Both the position numbers and the translations under genes were made by a program. The notes under the pieces were generated by a model. That model did no database searches and was not told the DNA's origin. It saw only the letters and a list, made by a program, of their open reading frames with translations. Below are positions 1 through 11,256 of a stretch of 64,000 nucleotides of DNA, in pieces. Each line of letters begins with the position of its first letter. Position 1 is the stretch's first letter. The stretch comes from Peromyscus leucopus (Eukaryota; Chordata; Mammalia; Rodentia; Cricetidae). The DNA is taken from contig NC_051064.1 in the NCBI RefSeq assembly GCF_004664715.2, positions 113,198,240 to 113,262,239 on the forward strand, in the 5' to 3' direction.

Positions 1-328
1 ATTCAACTGAACCAATGACTTCCAAACTTTGTCGTCTTTTTCCCCCTTGGAGGAACTACTGATTCAAACGAATTCTTCCACCTGGCGTGTAAATCGAATA
101 TAAGAGCATCAGTGAGGGGAGCGGGGGGGGGGTTTGTTGGTGGGGAGAAGGAGTCGTCGTGTTTACAAGGAGGTTCCGAATACACCTTCCCCGCAACTTG
201 CCAGCTATTAACCAAACTTGGACAACCAAAGTTTTCCTAAATTTGGGTTTCTGCAGGCCGCGCTTGAGTCTGGCTCATTGTACTGTCCTCACTCGGGTCT
301 CCCCACTTTTCCCACGCCAGGTCCAGCC
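1..328 (+). promoter_or_regulatory. DMRTA2: DMRTA2 5' flank: intron-1 end or 5' leader
   Basis: This stretch precedes the DMRTA2 start codon. Two good splice acceptors are visible: a pyrimidine tract ending in AG at 319-320, eight bases before the ATG, and another ending 'tttctgcag' at 248-256. Mammalian DMRTA2 is generally described with a non-coding first exon, so the coding start probably lies in exon 2 and most of this stretch would be intron 1. Alternatively it is a local leader driven by the weak TATA-like 'aatataag' near 97-104. The frame of the coding start stays open upstream to an in-frame ATG at 218, but the known family start is 329. Which acceptor is used cannot be decided from sequence alone. 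Confidence 0.5.
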
Positions 329-3172
329 ATGGAGCTGCGCTCGGAGCTACCCAGCGTGCCGGGCGCGGCGACAGCAGCGGCCACAGCGACGGGACCTCCC
401 GTGGCATCAGTGGCGTCGGTGGCCGCGGCGGCGGCGGCCGCAGCCTCGCTACCGGTGAGCGTGGCCGGGGGCTTGCTGCGGGCGCCTCCCCTGCTGTTGA
501 GGGCCGCGGAGAAGTACCCGCGGACCCCCAAGTGCGCGCGCTGCCGCAACCACGGCGTGGTGTCGGCGCTCAAGGGCCACAAGCGCTACTGCCGCTGGAA
601 GGACTGCCTGTGCGCCAAGTGCACGCTCATCGCCGAGCGCCAGCGCGTCATGGCTGCCCAGGTGGCGTTGCGCAGGCAGCAGGCGCAGGAGGAGAACGAG
701 GCGCGCGAGCTGCAGCTGCTGTACGGCACTGCCGAGGGCCTGGCGCTGGCCGCCGCCAACGGCATCATCCCACCGCGGCCCGCCTATGAAGTCTTTGGCT
801 CCGTGTGCGCCACCGACGGCGGGGGGCCCGGAGCTGGAGCGCCCGCGGGGAGTGCAGGGGGCGCAGGGGGCGCAGGTGAGAGCGGGGTCGGGCCGGGGTG
901 GGGGTGGGGGGATGGGTCTGGAAGGAGGAGCCCGGGACCCAGCTCTGGTGCGCACGGCCGAGTGGATTGTTTCCTTGGTGACCAGAGTTTAGCTCCCTTC
1001 CCCCGAAGTTGGGGCTACTTACTGTAGCTCACCAGGCACTCAGCTTCTACACCCACCCATAAACTGGCTGCCCTATCTGTAGCTTTTACACTTTATTCCT
1101 CTCCCTCACCTCAGACCCCAAGGCAACACTTGAGCTTTATGCTTGCTCAGGGGGCAGGTCCTTAGTTACTGCCCAACTCTTTTTGCTGGGTCTCCTCCCC
1201 CAGCAGCCGGAAGCTGCAGATCTGTTCTGCTCTGAGCTTCTCACAGGCCACCCCATGCTTTCCTTCCCAACTCTTCTGAAAGGACCCTCTGCAATCCTTC
1301 TAATCCGCATTGCTTCCCTAAATTCTGGCGACGCCCCTCTTTCACTGCCCAGCAAGATTCCTCTCCTCTGGTTCCTAAGGCTTTTTGGATAAACATTCGC
1401 TGCGTTCCCTTGGTCCTGGCTTCTTTCCCCCAACGCATGCATGCCGGTTTTCTCATGGTTGGCACGTTTTCCTTTTTCCTGGACCCCTTTCCCATGCTTC
1501 TATCTGCTCCCAGCATAAACCCACCACTTTCTGAACTCTAGAAGGTTTTTCTGTGAGGAAGACAATTAGGTTCAGGAATGGGTTCGGCTCTCAGATTGGA
1601 AGGGAAATTCTTAGGTCTTAATTTTGAAATATGTGGACTAGGAATAGGATATAACTTATTTTATCTGCAGAGAGGCTTAAGACCTAGGCCCCCAAGGCGC
1701 CTTCTCTTCCAAGCTGTGATACCTAAGGTAGGGTTGGCTTTGGCAACCTGAGTGGAGTAGTGTCGTCCACACACTGTGAGGTATAGGTAGAGGTTCTGTT
1801 TGCTCTGGTTTGAAGGCCACTTCTCTAGGAAATGGGAAGAGAGTGGAGGTGTTGGGGCACAGGTATGGGAAAGGTGCACTGAACATTATTTTCAGGGTGC
1901 CAGGTAAGATTGGGGTTCTGGGTACAGAAAAAGCCTAGGAACAGAGAGAGGGAGTAGAAGGAGAGAGGCGGGGGTTATAAAAATAAAACTGCGGCTCTGG
2001 AGCTCAGTCAAAGAATAGTTTGGAAGCTGAGAACGGGAGGAAACTTGCATTCAACAGGCCTAAGTGTGGTGGGTCCAATGTTCTTAACCTCCCCTCACAT
2101 CTCCGTTTTTCCCTCAGAGGCCAAGTTGCAGAAGTTCGATCTGTTTCCCAAGACGCTGCTTCAGGCCGGCCGCCCCGACAGTCCGCAGCCACAGCCAGTG
2201 AAGCCCTTGTCGCCCGACGGCGCAGACTCGGGTCCCGGGACCTCGTCCCCAGAGGTGCGGCCGGGTTCAGGCTCGGAGAACGGAGACGGCGAATCCTTTT
2301 CAGGGTCGCCTCTGGCCCGGGCCTCCAAGGAGGCAGGCGGCAGCTGTCCCGGGAGCGCGGGCCCGGGCGGTGGCGGCGAGGAGGACAGCCCTGGCTCCTC
2401 CAGCCCCCTGGGTTCCGAATCGGGTTCGGAGGCTGACAAAGAAGAGGCGGAGGCCGCACCGACTCCGGGGCTGAGCGGCGGCCCCGGGCCGCGGCAGCGG
2501 ACGCCGCTGGACATCTTGACGCGCGTCTTCCCGGGCCACCGGAGAGGCGTCCTGGAGCTGGTGCTGCAGGGCTGCGGCGGCGACGTGGTGCAGGCCATCG
2601 AGCAGGTGCTGAACCACCACCGCGGAGGCCTGGCGGCCGGCCTGGGCCCCGGCGCGCCGCTGGAGAAGGCCACGGTGAGCGCGGCCGTCGCGGTGGACGA
2701 CGCGTGGCCCGGGCGCGTGGACGCCGCGGCCGCCGGGGGTCCCGGGCTGCCCGCTCCCCTGCAGACCGGGCCGGCCGCGCCCCCGCACCACAGACCCTTG
2801 CTGGCCGGGGCCATGACGCCGGGCGCGCTGGGCTCGCTCGGCAGCCGCTCCGCCTTCTCGCCGCTGCAGCCCAACGCCAGCCACTTCGGCGCGGAAGCGG
2901 GCGCCTACCCGCTGGGCGCGCCGCTCGGCCTGAGCCCGCTGCGCCTGGCCTACTCGGCGGCGGCGGCCCACAGCCGCGGCCTGGCCTTCATGGCGCCCTA
3001 CTCCACCGCCGGCCTGGTGCCCACGCTCGGCTTCCGGCCGCCCATGGACTACGCCTTCAGCGACCTCATGCGCGACCGCTCGGCCGCCGCCGCCGCCGCG
3101 GTGCACAAGGAGCCGGGCTACGGGAGCGGGCTGTACGGGCCCATGGTCAATGGCACCCCCGAGAAGCAGTAG
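329..3172 (+). CDS. DMRTA2: DMRT-like family A2 transcription factor (join 329-875, 2118-3172)
   Basis: This encodes DMRTA2 (DMRT5), a nuclear zinc-dependent DNA-binding transcription factor needed for dorsal telencephalon and midbrain patterning in mammals. Two coding exons join in phase 1 at a GAG codon to give 533 residues, close to the mouse and human lengths. The start at 329 has a strong Kozak context (G at -3, G at +4) and gives the family N terminus [10 protein letters not shown]. The DM domain spans about residues 63-120. Its zinc ligands are C69, C72, H84, C88 (site I) and H75, C93, C95, C98 (site II). A DMA (CUE-like) domain spans about 311-347 ([20 protein letters not shown]). Alanine runs lie near residues 32-39 and 505-510, with a long Gly/Ser/Pro-rich linker from 200 to 305. 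The C terminus ([19 protein letters not shown] through PEKQ) matches DMRTA2 rather than DMRTA1 or DMRT3. No frameshift or missing key residue is seen. Confidence 0.97.
876..2117 (+). other. DMRTA2: DMRTA2 intron between the two coding exons
   Basis: This intron of 1242 bases runs from a strong donor, CAG|GTGAG at 873-880, to an acceptor with a pyrimidine tract ending 'ttttccctcag' at 2107-2117. Splicing here restores the family sequence [10 protein letters not shown] directly after the glycine/alanine-rich end of the first coding exon. The intron has no recognisable SINE or LINE, which is notable beside the repeat-dense flank and is common for developmental regulator loci. A short 'gttataaaaataaaactg' lies at 1974-1991, but no further gene is seen. 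Confidence 0.93.
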
Positions 3173-4250
3173 GACACGGGGCCCCCCCGCAGCCCGGCGG
3201 CCCCCAAACACTGACCCAGCCTGCTGCCCAGCCCCCCCGCCCCTCCTCGCCCTGCCCCGCGCCCTCCGCTCAGAGTTGGCCTTGGGGATTTGTTTTGAGG
3301 GGTGGGTGGGAGCACCTCGGCTAACCGCGCAGGTGTTCTCAGAGGGGCCTGGTGGTCGGGGTGCTCGTCCAGCCTCGGGCCACCTCCCCCCAGGCCCGCT
3401 CCCCCTGTGCCCCAAAGGCCGGGGATGTCTAAGAATCCCGAGGCCGGCTGCGGCCGCGCCTGCCCCTGCTGCTCCCTCTGCTCCGCTCGCCTTGCCAGCC
3501 CGCGCTCAAGGTGGATGGCAGGACAAATCAGCCTCTCGTGTGTGTCCTCCAGTCCCCACTCCCCTTTCATAAAAAAAAAAAAAAAAAAAAATCCGCTCTA
3601 ACAAATATAAATTTAGGATGTATACATCTCTTGCCACTGAGTCGAGTCTTTGGGGCACACATATATATATCGATATCAATTGTATAAAAAAAAAAAAAAA
3701 GGAAACGTTCTAAGGTGCACTTTCCTCGTTGCGGTATTTGTCGCTCTCTTTGTTGCTTATGCCGATAAGCATGGGTTTCCTTGGTGCAGTGTGAGTTTTT
3801 ATATATGTATAAATCTATATATAAGCTATACATATATATATACAAGCCAGTGTATAATGTTATAAAATGGAATTCTAAGTTATTAATTGTAATCTGTAGG
3901 TGACCTCGGTATTAACGTGAAAAACATTCAAAATCAAAGCAAAACAAACAAAAAAAAGGACAAACTGGGAAAATTAGACTATTCGCGCATTGTACGTATG
4001 GGGTTTTATAGATGAGATCTACTGTAAGCTGGGGAGGAACCCTGCCCGCCCCCTGCCCCTGGCCTGCAGCTGGTCTCCGGAGCGGGCCAGCACAAGCTGG
4101 AGCACGACTGAGCGTCGGGTGACAGAGCCGGAAGCTCCGGGACTCGGCAGCCAGCGACGCTGCGGAGAACTGCTCACTTTGTGCTTTCCTTTGCATAGGT
4201 ATGAGCTAGAAATAAATGTTATTTTCTAAATAAAGCAACGCTCGAATCCC
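3173..4250 (+). other. DMRTA2: DMRTA2 3' untranslated region
   Basis: The 3' UTR follows the TAG at 3170-3172. Its first 400 bases are C-rich and continue the CpG-rich block. It then has A-runs at about 3570-3590 and 3687-3700, AT dinucleotide runs at 3659-3670, and an AT-rich dyad at 3800-3838. A GC-rich segment (4030-4160) precedes the polyadenylation signals. No SINE or LINE interrupts it. The exact 3' end is inferred from the signals, not from a transcript. Confidence 0.75.
4211..4234 (+). terminator. DMRTA2: Tandem polyadenylation signals of DMRTA2
   Basis: Two canonical AATAAA hexamers lie 18 bases apart, at 4211-4216 and 4229-4234. They are preceded by a T-rich stretch and followed by unrelated GC-rich sequence. 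Cleavage would be expected at about 4245-4260. They are the first canonical hexamers downstream of the stop codon. Confidence 0.75.
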
Positions 4251-4934
4251 ATTCGCTCCTCTGGCGGCTGGGAAGAAAAGCTTTTAATTTCCCACTGGGG
4301 CTGAGGTGCCCGGGAGCTGCGGATCGCGCCTGTGCCAGGACCCTGGAGGGACCCAGACAGGAAGCTGCGGGTGGCCCCTGGGACAGGCGCGGGGGTGGGG
4401 TCGCGTCTGGAAACTTCGGAAGAGGCTCCGCGAGGGCAGGATGAGCGTGCTGACCTCGCGCCCAGGCCCCGAGTCGCCTGGCCAGGCACAGGTTCTCGCC
4501 CCGCACGCACGCAGAGCCTGGGGCTCTTCCTCCGCAGGTGTCCGCACCAAAGGCCGAGCCTCGGGATCGTCCCCCGCGGGTGTCCGCACCGCGGGCTGCG
4601 CCTCTGTTCCCCACCTCCCCACCCCGCAGGTTCTGGCCCGGCCTCGGGCTCTTCCCGGCACTCTTGGCTTTGGCTTTGGAGGCCAGGGCGCTGGACGCCG
4701 CGGCTTGGAGGCGGCCTTCGACACTTCTCCTGCCAGGACCTGCGGCCTGGGAGTTATTGGGAAGCGTGGGATGCCACTTTCTCCCGAGGCGTGTACTCTG
4801 AGTGGAAGCGAGGACGCCCCTTCGGGCAGGGCCACCGAGCACCCCTTTTGTGAAGTAGCTGCCCCATCTTCGACCTCCACATCCCTCCCTCCTGCTCTCC
4901 CGCAGGGTCACTCCTCCACTCCAGGAAATAGGGT

Positions 4935-5660
4935 GCCCCCTCCCTTAGACTGGGCCCGGAGACATCCCAAGGTAAACTTCTGGGGCAGGCTCGAGTTCCG
5001 CCAGGCGGTGAAACTTAATAGCAGGACAAGAAAACGGTTTAATAAAGAAGGGCTTTAATAGGGAACTAATTTGATTGAGTTGCCTAATTCCACTTTAATT
5101 GGAAAGGGGGTTTGGCTGTTTGGTTATAAAGTGTGAGGGTGACGATGAGATGGAAGGAGGGGGGGGTGAGAGAAGAAAGATGCGGGCAAGAAAGGGATGA
5201 GTCCGGAGAACGAACGAAGGTGGAGGGGTTACGTGAAAGGGGGAAGTTAGGAAAATAGAGGACCGAGGAACTGAGTGCGCAGGAGCTCCCAGCACGCGGC
5301 CGGCGCTGTCCGCTCAAGCCTTACATCCTCTCCCACTCCAGCTTTCCCAAGGCCTCCAGGCCTGGTGCTCTCAGCCCGGCAGCTCCCACCGCCACCCCAG
5401 GTTTCTGCCGGGACCGCAGGGCAGCCGGGAAGGAGAAGCTAAGATCTGCAGGCTCCCTGGGTTTCAGGAGCGACCTACACTAGGTCCCCTGAAGCGCCTG
5501 GATTGCTGCCGGAGTTTAGGTCAAATTCAAGCAGGGAAGCTCCAGTTCATTCCCAAGAATAATTGGGCCTCGAGAGTTTCGAGATGGTTATTTTTAGTTC
5601 ACCCTCAGTGAAGTTCGCCCTAATGCCCTATTTTACGAAGGAGGAAACATGTCATGAAGA
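4935..5660. promoter_or_regulatory. Candidate non-coding regulatory block 3' of DMRTA2
   Basis: This single-copy stretch has no rodent repeat. At 5036-5110 it packs several homeodomain-like cores (ctaattt, cctaattcc, ttaattgg). A second AT-balanced patch at 5515-5650 contains 'aataattggg'. Dense TAATT cores next to a developmental regulator are typical of conserved enhancers. No alignment was possible, so function is an inference. Confidence 0.3.
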
Positions 5661-8600
5661 CTAGTGTCAGGATCTCCCCTCCACGATCCCCGTGGGTCTG
5701 CTTTTCTCTTAGATCTTTGCACACAGCTGGCTTTGCTGGCACACGGTGGAGGTGGGGATGCAGGAACATCCTTTCGAGGCTTGTTCGGAAGACACAGGTA
5801 GCGGTTTCCCTAAGTTGGGCCCGCCAGCACCCAGTTAGAGCTCAGGAATGGGTCGCTAGCAGAGGGAATCCGAGCAGTGGGTACTGAAAACTCCCTGATG
5901 TGGCTCATTTTAGTGGCTCAGGCCCGGTCCTGAAACCCAGAGCAGTCAATCACAGCCTGGCAAAGTCCTGCTAAGGTGGTTGTGTCCCTGACCCACAACT
6001 CAACCTACTGCGCAGTCTGGAAGAGCGATATCGAGACTCATGATGAAAGGCCTGGAGGAACCCAGTTCAGAGCCTAGGTTACTCCCACTGGGGTGTCTCC
6101 TGGCAGAGGAATGGGCGGCTAGGGCAAGCCAGTGACCAGGCATCTCTGCTCTTTCTAGTGTCTGCAGCTGGGACGCACCAGGCCGTGGGTCCCTAGGCCC
6201 TGTTTGAGACGTCATCGAAGCCAGCACCAACATAGGAGAAAGCGCGTTGGACTCTCTTTCCGGATTTCGGTTGTCCACGTCTATTCGCAAATTCTCAGGA
6301 AGCCAGTTGGAACCGGCTCTGGCCTGGGCACTAGGAAGACTCAGACCCCTGCCACTGCGGCTAGCTCAGGCTGGTGGGGAGACAGCTTCTGGGAAATAGC
6401 AGTTTTAAAATTCTCATCTTCTTCCTCCTCCACTACCGCTCACTACTCAGTGCCTAATGTTTGCCCCAGGCAGCTGAGAAGGTGTCAAGAGCTGGCATCC
6501 ATGGTCTACCACGGGCTGGAGTTATTCAACACCCATACAAAGTATGCACTCTAGCTGTGTGCTAGATCCAGTTACAGGACCGAGTTTACAAAGTGTATGT
6601 CTGAGACCATCGGTTGGTGATGAAGCTACAGTTGTAACTGAAACCATGAGGAGAGTCACTTCACTCTGCTGAAAGGCCTCAGGGAGGCTGCCCCAGGGAG
6701 GCAAGAGAGGCCAGGTGCTTAACCTGGCTGCCACCTCTATTAAGTGGTGAGAATGGTATAGTCTGTTTCGCTGGGCACTGTGAGGAGTAAATAATGTGTA
6801 AAAAGCTCTTAGCTTGGTGCTTGCTCACTGGGTGTTTACTATTATGATTCTCATATCCTTTGGTGTGGGTATTGTCAATTTTAAAAGAAAACCAGCTCCT
6901 CAGAAGGACTGGACGACAGGAGAAAGCTGCACTTAGAAAGTCCTGAGTGTCCTGTATTATGGAAGACACTTTGCCCAGATCCACCGGGACCATGGGCACA
7001 CCAGAGTGGGTGATTCTGGAACCAGCTCTAAGGGGAGATAAACCTGGATACGGCATCATAGGCAGCAGTGTAACCTGGTTAGAAGTTGGTGAATGACTCA
7101 GGACTAGGCAGAGGGTCTATAGAGACTAAACAGAGGTCGAATAATAGAGAACCAGTGAGTCTCTGCCTGAGGAGTCCGAGGATGTGGCTTTTAGAGCAAG
7201 GGGCAGAGAGCTGTGGGCGGCAGAGAGGGAGAGGCATGTGCGTTTGGTAGATTCTCTGGAGAATGGACAAACTGTCTGAGGAGAAGACATGAAAACTGAT
7301 AGTGCTAAAAAATGCTCCATGGGAGTAGGAAGATGGCTGCTGAGGGACAGCTTTCACGTCTGGTCCCAGCTTGAGGTGTGTGTGTGGGGGGGGGACGCTA
7401 CCTGGAGGATTCCCAGGTGTGTGGGCAGGGAAGGGCAGTTAGTGGTATGAGCCCCTCAAGCAGAGGCAAGATTGGATGGTGAGAGGAAATGTTTGTTGTT
7501 CGACATACAGTTTGAAAGACTTGCAGATTATCTGGGGGTGGGAAGGTAGAGAAAGTCAACTCGGGGCTGGACTGAAGCAGGGGCTGGGAGGAGGAAGAGG
7601 CCGAGACTCCCTAGAGAAATATTCTATCGGAGGCTATGGGTGTGGGGTAGATGTGGAGGTACCACCTCTCACTATTTCTGTTCATGCCAAGAGAAATGGC
7701 CTCTTACAATCATTCTCCTGACGCTTTGTACCCTATGGAGGCCACCCTTCTGGGAGGACCCTGGGCAGCCCTCCCTGGACTTACTGGGGGGCTCCTCATG
7801 TGCATGCAAACTCCCGTTCAACCCTCTGCCCTGTACTTACTCTGATCCTTTCACACCAGCTGCTCTTCTCTCCTCCCTCCTTGTCCCTGGGCCTCTGCAC
7901 CCCAAACACTCCAAGCTCCTCAGACTCACCCAACACATGGCCCACTACCCATTTTTGTACCCAGAAGTCCCTCTGCTTGGAAAGCCCTTCTGAGTACCCC
8001 TTATTCTGAGGACTTCCCTCAACCCCTCTGAGTCTCAGTTTCTCAGGGAGATTTATGATGACACTAATAATGCTTAAGCCTTGGGGCTCCTCACCCAGGC
8101 AGGTCCCTCTCAGGGTCTTAGCTGTACATGTGCCAAATGACTTCTGTTTCCCTGAGCTTCTATTCCCACCAAAAAGTATATCAATCACTGCCCAATTTAG
8201 TGCAGTTAGGAAGACCTGCTCCTGTCTTTTCCTTTGTTGCATAGTAAATGTCCCCAAATTTAATAGCTTAAAACAAGAAACATCTTATCATCTTAGGATT
8301 CTGTGGGTATGGAATTTGGTCCAGTCATGGCTAGGGCATTTTTTGCTCCATGTGTTGTAGATTGACATATCCTGGTGGCGTTAGGCTGGTGGGTGTGTTG
8401 CTCTGGATGCTCTGAGACAGTGACAGTCGTTGTCTGATGCCATGGTATGGATGGCGGGAAGGCTGTGCCTGGGCACCAGTATATAGTCCTTCGCTCAGGG
8501 TGGCCTCAGGGTGTCTGTCAGACCTCTCGTGGTTCTGAGGCTGTGTGGCCGTTTATAACCTAACATTTACAGGTCAGAAACTATGACAAGATTGTTATCT

Positions 8601-9220
8601 GCGAGTGACGTATCACCAAGGTCACACTGAGTTAAAATGATTTAGTCTTTCTTTTCCCTTTTCTCCTCCTCCTCCTTTGTGAAATTGTAAAACTAAATGT
8701 CCCAGGTGCATTTTAGGAACACGAGCCAGCTGCTCACATGCTGTCAGCTGAGCGGTTCTCTGTACATTTCAGATAAGTTATACTCCAGGGTATCAGGCAG
8801 CCTTTCCAAATGAAGAGAGGAAGGCTTGTCATGGCTGCCAGTGGCTCCAGGCTTACGTTCACTTTCCGTTACATATTTGAATAAACCATCCTGGAGCTGA
8901 CTCATTGTGAATACTTTGTCCCCTGTCTTCTCCAGGACCAGTTTCATGACTGCAAGTTTGGGGCTAATCCATGGTCTCGCCTCTGAAGAGGGACAGTTTG
9001 CCCTAACCAAACCACCGAAGCCAATAGTTAGGATAAATGGTTCTCCAGAAGAAAACCGGCTGCCTTTGGAGGAGCAGTTGGGGTCTCAATAGCTATTACA
9101 TGGACCAGCACTGCCAGAGCTCAGGTACCCAGGCTTCTGCAGGGGAGGGAGCCTGCTGGAAACCCAAGCCTTGAGGACTACTGAACATCTGCTCATTCTA
9201 GCCCTAAATTCCAGTCCTTG
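5660..9220. other. Single-copy intergenic DNA
   Basis: I see no recognisable gene or recent repeat here. Features are limited to a G-run at 7387-7393 and a short CTC-rich tract near 8664-8678. The open frames are short and lack any family signature. One - strand frame at 8744-9010 is described separately. Confidence 0.6.
8744..9010 (-). pseudogene. Unrecognised 88-residue open frame, possible retrocopy remnant
   Basis: This - strand frame has a mixed, non-repetitive amino-acid composition (for example KTGDKVFTMSQLQDGLFKY) unlike the low-complexity frames elsewhere. The frame continues upstream without a stop for about 35 more codons, to near 9085. A purine-rich GAGGAGAAAAGG stretch lies about 80 bases downstream on the same strand and could be a decayed tail. 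I do not recognise the protein. It could be chance, an exon fragment or an old processed pseudogene. Confidence 0.15.
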
Positions 9221-9221
9221 T

Positions 9222-9413
9222 TTTAGCACAGTGTTTACAGTCTTCCTAATGCTGCAGACCCTTTAATACAGTTCTTCATGTTGTGGTGACCCCCCAACAT
9301 AAAATTACTTTGTTGCTACTTCATGACTGTAATTTTGTTACTGTTATGGATTATAATGTAAATATCTGATATACAGGATATCTAATATGTGACCCCTATG
9401 AAAGGGTAAACGG
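9222..9413. mobile_element. URR1/MER5-like hAT fragment
   Basis: The segment reads like the common rodent non-autonomous hAT-Charlie type element: 'ctttaatacagttcttcatg', 'ttgtggtgacccccc', 'ctacttcatgactgtaattt' and a 'gacccctatgaaagggt' end. The terminal inverted repeats are decayed. The family name is from memory. Confidence 0.55.
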
Positions 9414-9427
9414 TTTCTGTTCTTTGC

Positions 9428-9600
9428 TTTTTGTTTGTTTGTTTTTGTTTTTGTTTGAGACAGGGTTTCTCTGTATAACAGCCCTAGCTAGCTGTCCTGG
9501 AACTTGCTGTGAAGACCAGGCTGGCCTCGAACTCACAGAAATCACCTGCCTCTGCCTCCCAGTGCTAGGATTAAAGGTGTGTGCCACCACAACCCTGGCT
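9428..9600 (-). mobile_element. B1 SINE
   Basis: This is an antisense B1. It has a T-rich (GTTT)n tail, then 'gagacagggtttctctgt', 'aggctggcctcgaactcac', 'cctgcctctgcctccc' and 'attaaaggtgtgtgccacc'. It stands next to a second B1 in the same orientation. Confidence 0.9.
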
Positions 9601-9615
9601 TAGGGTGAGAGTCTT

Positions 9616-9790
9616 TGTTGTTTGGTTTCATTGTTTGGTTTGGTTTGGCTTTTCAAGACAAGTTCTCTCTATGTAGCCTTTGCTGTCCTTGAACTCACTC
9701 TGTAGACCAAGCGGGCCTCGAACTCACAGAGATCACCTGCCTCTGCCTCCCAGTGCTGGAATTAAAGGTGTGTGTCACCGCCACCCCACA
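9616..9790 (-). mobile_element. B1 SINE
   Basis: A second antisense B1 lies immediately after the first, with 'gcgggcctcgaactcacag' and 'gatcacctgcctctgcctcc'. The two differ enough to be independent insertions rather than a tandem duplication. Confidence 0.88.
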
Positions 9791-10483
9791 GGGTGAAAGT
9801 TTTATAAAGGTGTCACTTGCCTTCTCTTTCTCTCCACTGAGGGATGAGGAGATGCCCTGAACTGTCTCTGACTCAACATCCTCCTCATGGTGAGCTGTTA
9901 GAGACCATATTGAGAGTTCACTAGCTTTTGCCTAAGAACCTCAATACATCTGGGCTTTTCTGATGATGTGTGCACCATCATGCCTGGCCTGTAATTTGTT
10001 TTTACATATCTCATCTCAAAATTAGATGAAACCTATACAGTAAGTGTTAATAAAGTCATGTGATAGAATTTATTGTATTCTTTTCTCTATTTTCTCATAT
10101 ACTTGAAATTTTCATGAGAAGTTTTTGAAATTTAAAAACAAGTCAGAAAACGCTCCTACCTGCTTCCCAAATCTCCCTGCCTCCCTCATCTGACCTTATA
10201 CTCCCACTCTCAGTATTTTCCCTTCTGTTTTCATATCAAATGTGTTCTTCTCCCACCTCCTCTTTTAAAGCCTCTTTCCCTACCACCTCATTAGCCCTTT
10301 TCTAGTTTCCTGGTCTCTACTCACACTAACTCCCACTTAAATATAAGTATACTCACTTAATAATTAGAAACTGGGATTCACGTAAGAGAGAGAACCCGTA
10401 TCTATTTCTCTGAGCCATGATATTTTACTTAACGTATTTTTCAGTTCCATCCATTTGCCTGCAAGTTTTGTAATTTCCTTTCC

Positions 10484-10580
10484 CCTTCCTTCCTTCCTTC
10501 CTTCCTTCCTTCCTTCCTTCCTTCCTTCCTTCCTTCCTTCCTTCCTTCCTTCCTTCCTTCCTTCCTCCTTCCTTTCTTTC
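10484..10580. repeat. (CTTC)n microsatellite
   Basis: About 20 uninterrupted CTTC units with decayed ends. On the - strand this is a GAAG tract directly after the tail of the antisense B1, so it probably grew from that B1's A-rich tail. Confidence 0.95.
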
Positions 10581-10725
10581 TCTTTTCCGGGGCACAGTTT
10601 CTTTGTGTAGCCCTGGCTGTCCTGGAACTCACTCTGTAGACCAGGCTGGCCTCAAACTCACAGAGATCCACCTTTAATTCCAGCACTCGGGATTAAAGGC
10701 ATGCACCACCATACCCAGATTGTAA
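10575..10725 (-). mobile_element. B1 SINE with internal deletion
   Basis: Antisense B1 with 'ccctggctgtcctggaactc' and 'aggctggcctcaaactcac'. About 20 bases are missing between 'gagatccacc' and 'tttaattccagcactc'. It sits inside the antisense LINE-1. Confidence 0.85.
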
Positions 10726-11074
10726 TTTTCTTTTTTTATGAAAATAAAAATAAGTAAAATAAAATTTCATGGTATATGTATAACTATTTTCATTACTCAG
10801 TCATCAGCTGATAAGCAGCCAGGCTGATTCCATTTCCCAGTGACGGATGGCATAAACATGTGCAAGGACACCTGGGTAGGAAGTAGAGTCTTTTGCACAA
10901 TTAGGACTTGTGACTCTGCTTTCAGTTTCTTAAGATGCTTCCACACTGACTTGCACACTGACAACACCAGTTTACACCTCCACTAACACTGGATGGAAGT
11001 TGTCATGATTTGATAGCTCCGTGATAGCCATTCCCACTGGAGTGAGCTGGAATCTCAAAATAGTTTTAAAAATA

Positions 11075-11256
11075 ATTATTTTTATTTATGTGTGTGAGTG
11101 CTTGCTTATGTACATGTCTATGCAGCAAGTGCATGCAAAGGCCTGAAGAGGCACTAGAACTCCTGTGAGCTGCCAGGTGGAATGCTGGGAACCAAACCTT
11201 GGCCCTCTGCAAGCCTAGCAAGTGCTCTTGACTGCGAAGCCATCTCTCCAGCTCCT
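11075..11256 (-). mobile_element. B2/B3-like SINE in LINE-1
   Basis: Antisense tRNA-derived SINE ending 'gaagccatctctccagctcc', with 'gctgggaaccaaaccttgg'. The LINE-1 words on either side, 'ctcaaaat' at about 11,053 and again at about 11,256, form a probable target-site duplication. Confidence 0.8.

Larger units (their letters stand above)
300..4930. other. CpG-rich domain over DMRTA2 and its 3' flank
   Basis: CpG dinucleotides are frequent at about 300-920, 2120-3500 and 4030-4930, with less CpG in the intron. This agrees with a CpG-island, Polycomb-type developmental gene. The third block lies beyond the 3' UTR. Its long frames (for example 4219-4911 on the - strand and 4306-5058 on the + strand) are explained by the low stop frequency of GC-rich DNA and resemble no protein known to me. 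Confidence 0.6.

Noticed and set aside
2161..3415. Long - strand frames opposite DMRTA2 (up to 371 codons)
   Set aside because: Shadow frames of a GC-rich coding exon. The + strand encodes the conserved DMRTA2 protein.
1..4250. DMRTA1 or DMRT3 instead of DMRTA2
   Set aside because: The N terminus [10 protein letters not shown], the linker and the C-terminal blocks match DMRTA2. The other DMA-containing paralogues differ there.
4219..5058. Frames of 230 and 250 codons downstream of DMRTA2
   Set aside because: The GC-rich sequence has few stops on both strands, the composition is Arg/Pro/Gly-rich and no family is recognisable. It lies beyond the polyadenylation signals.
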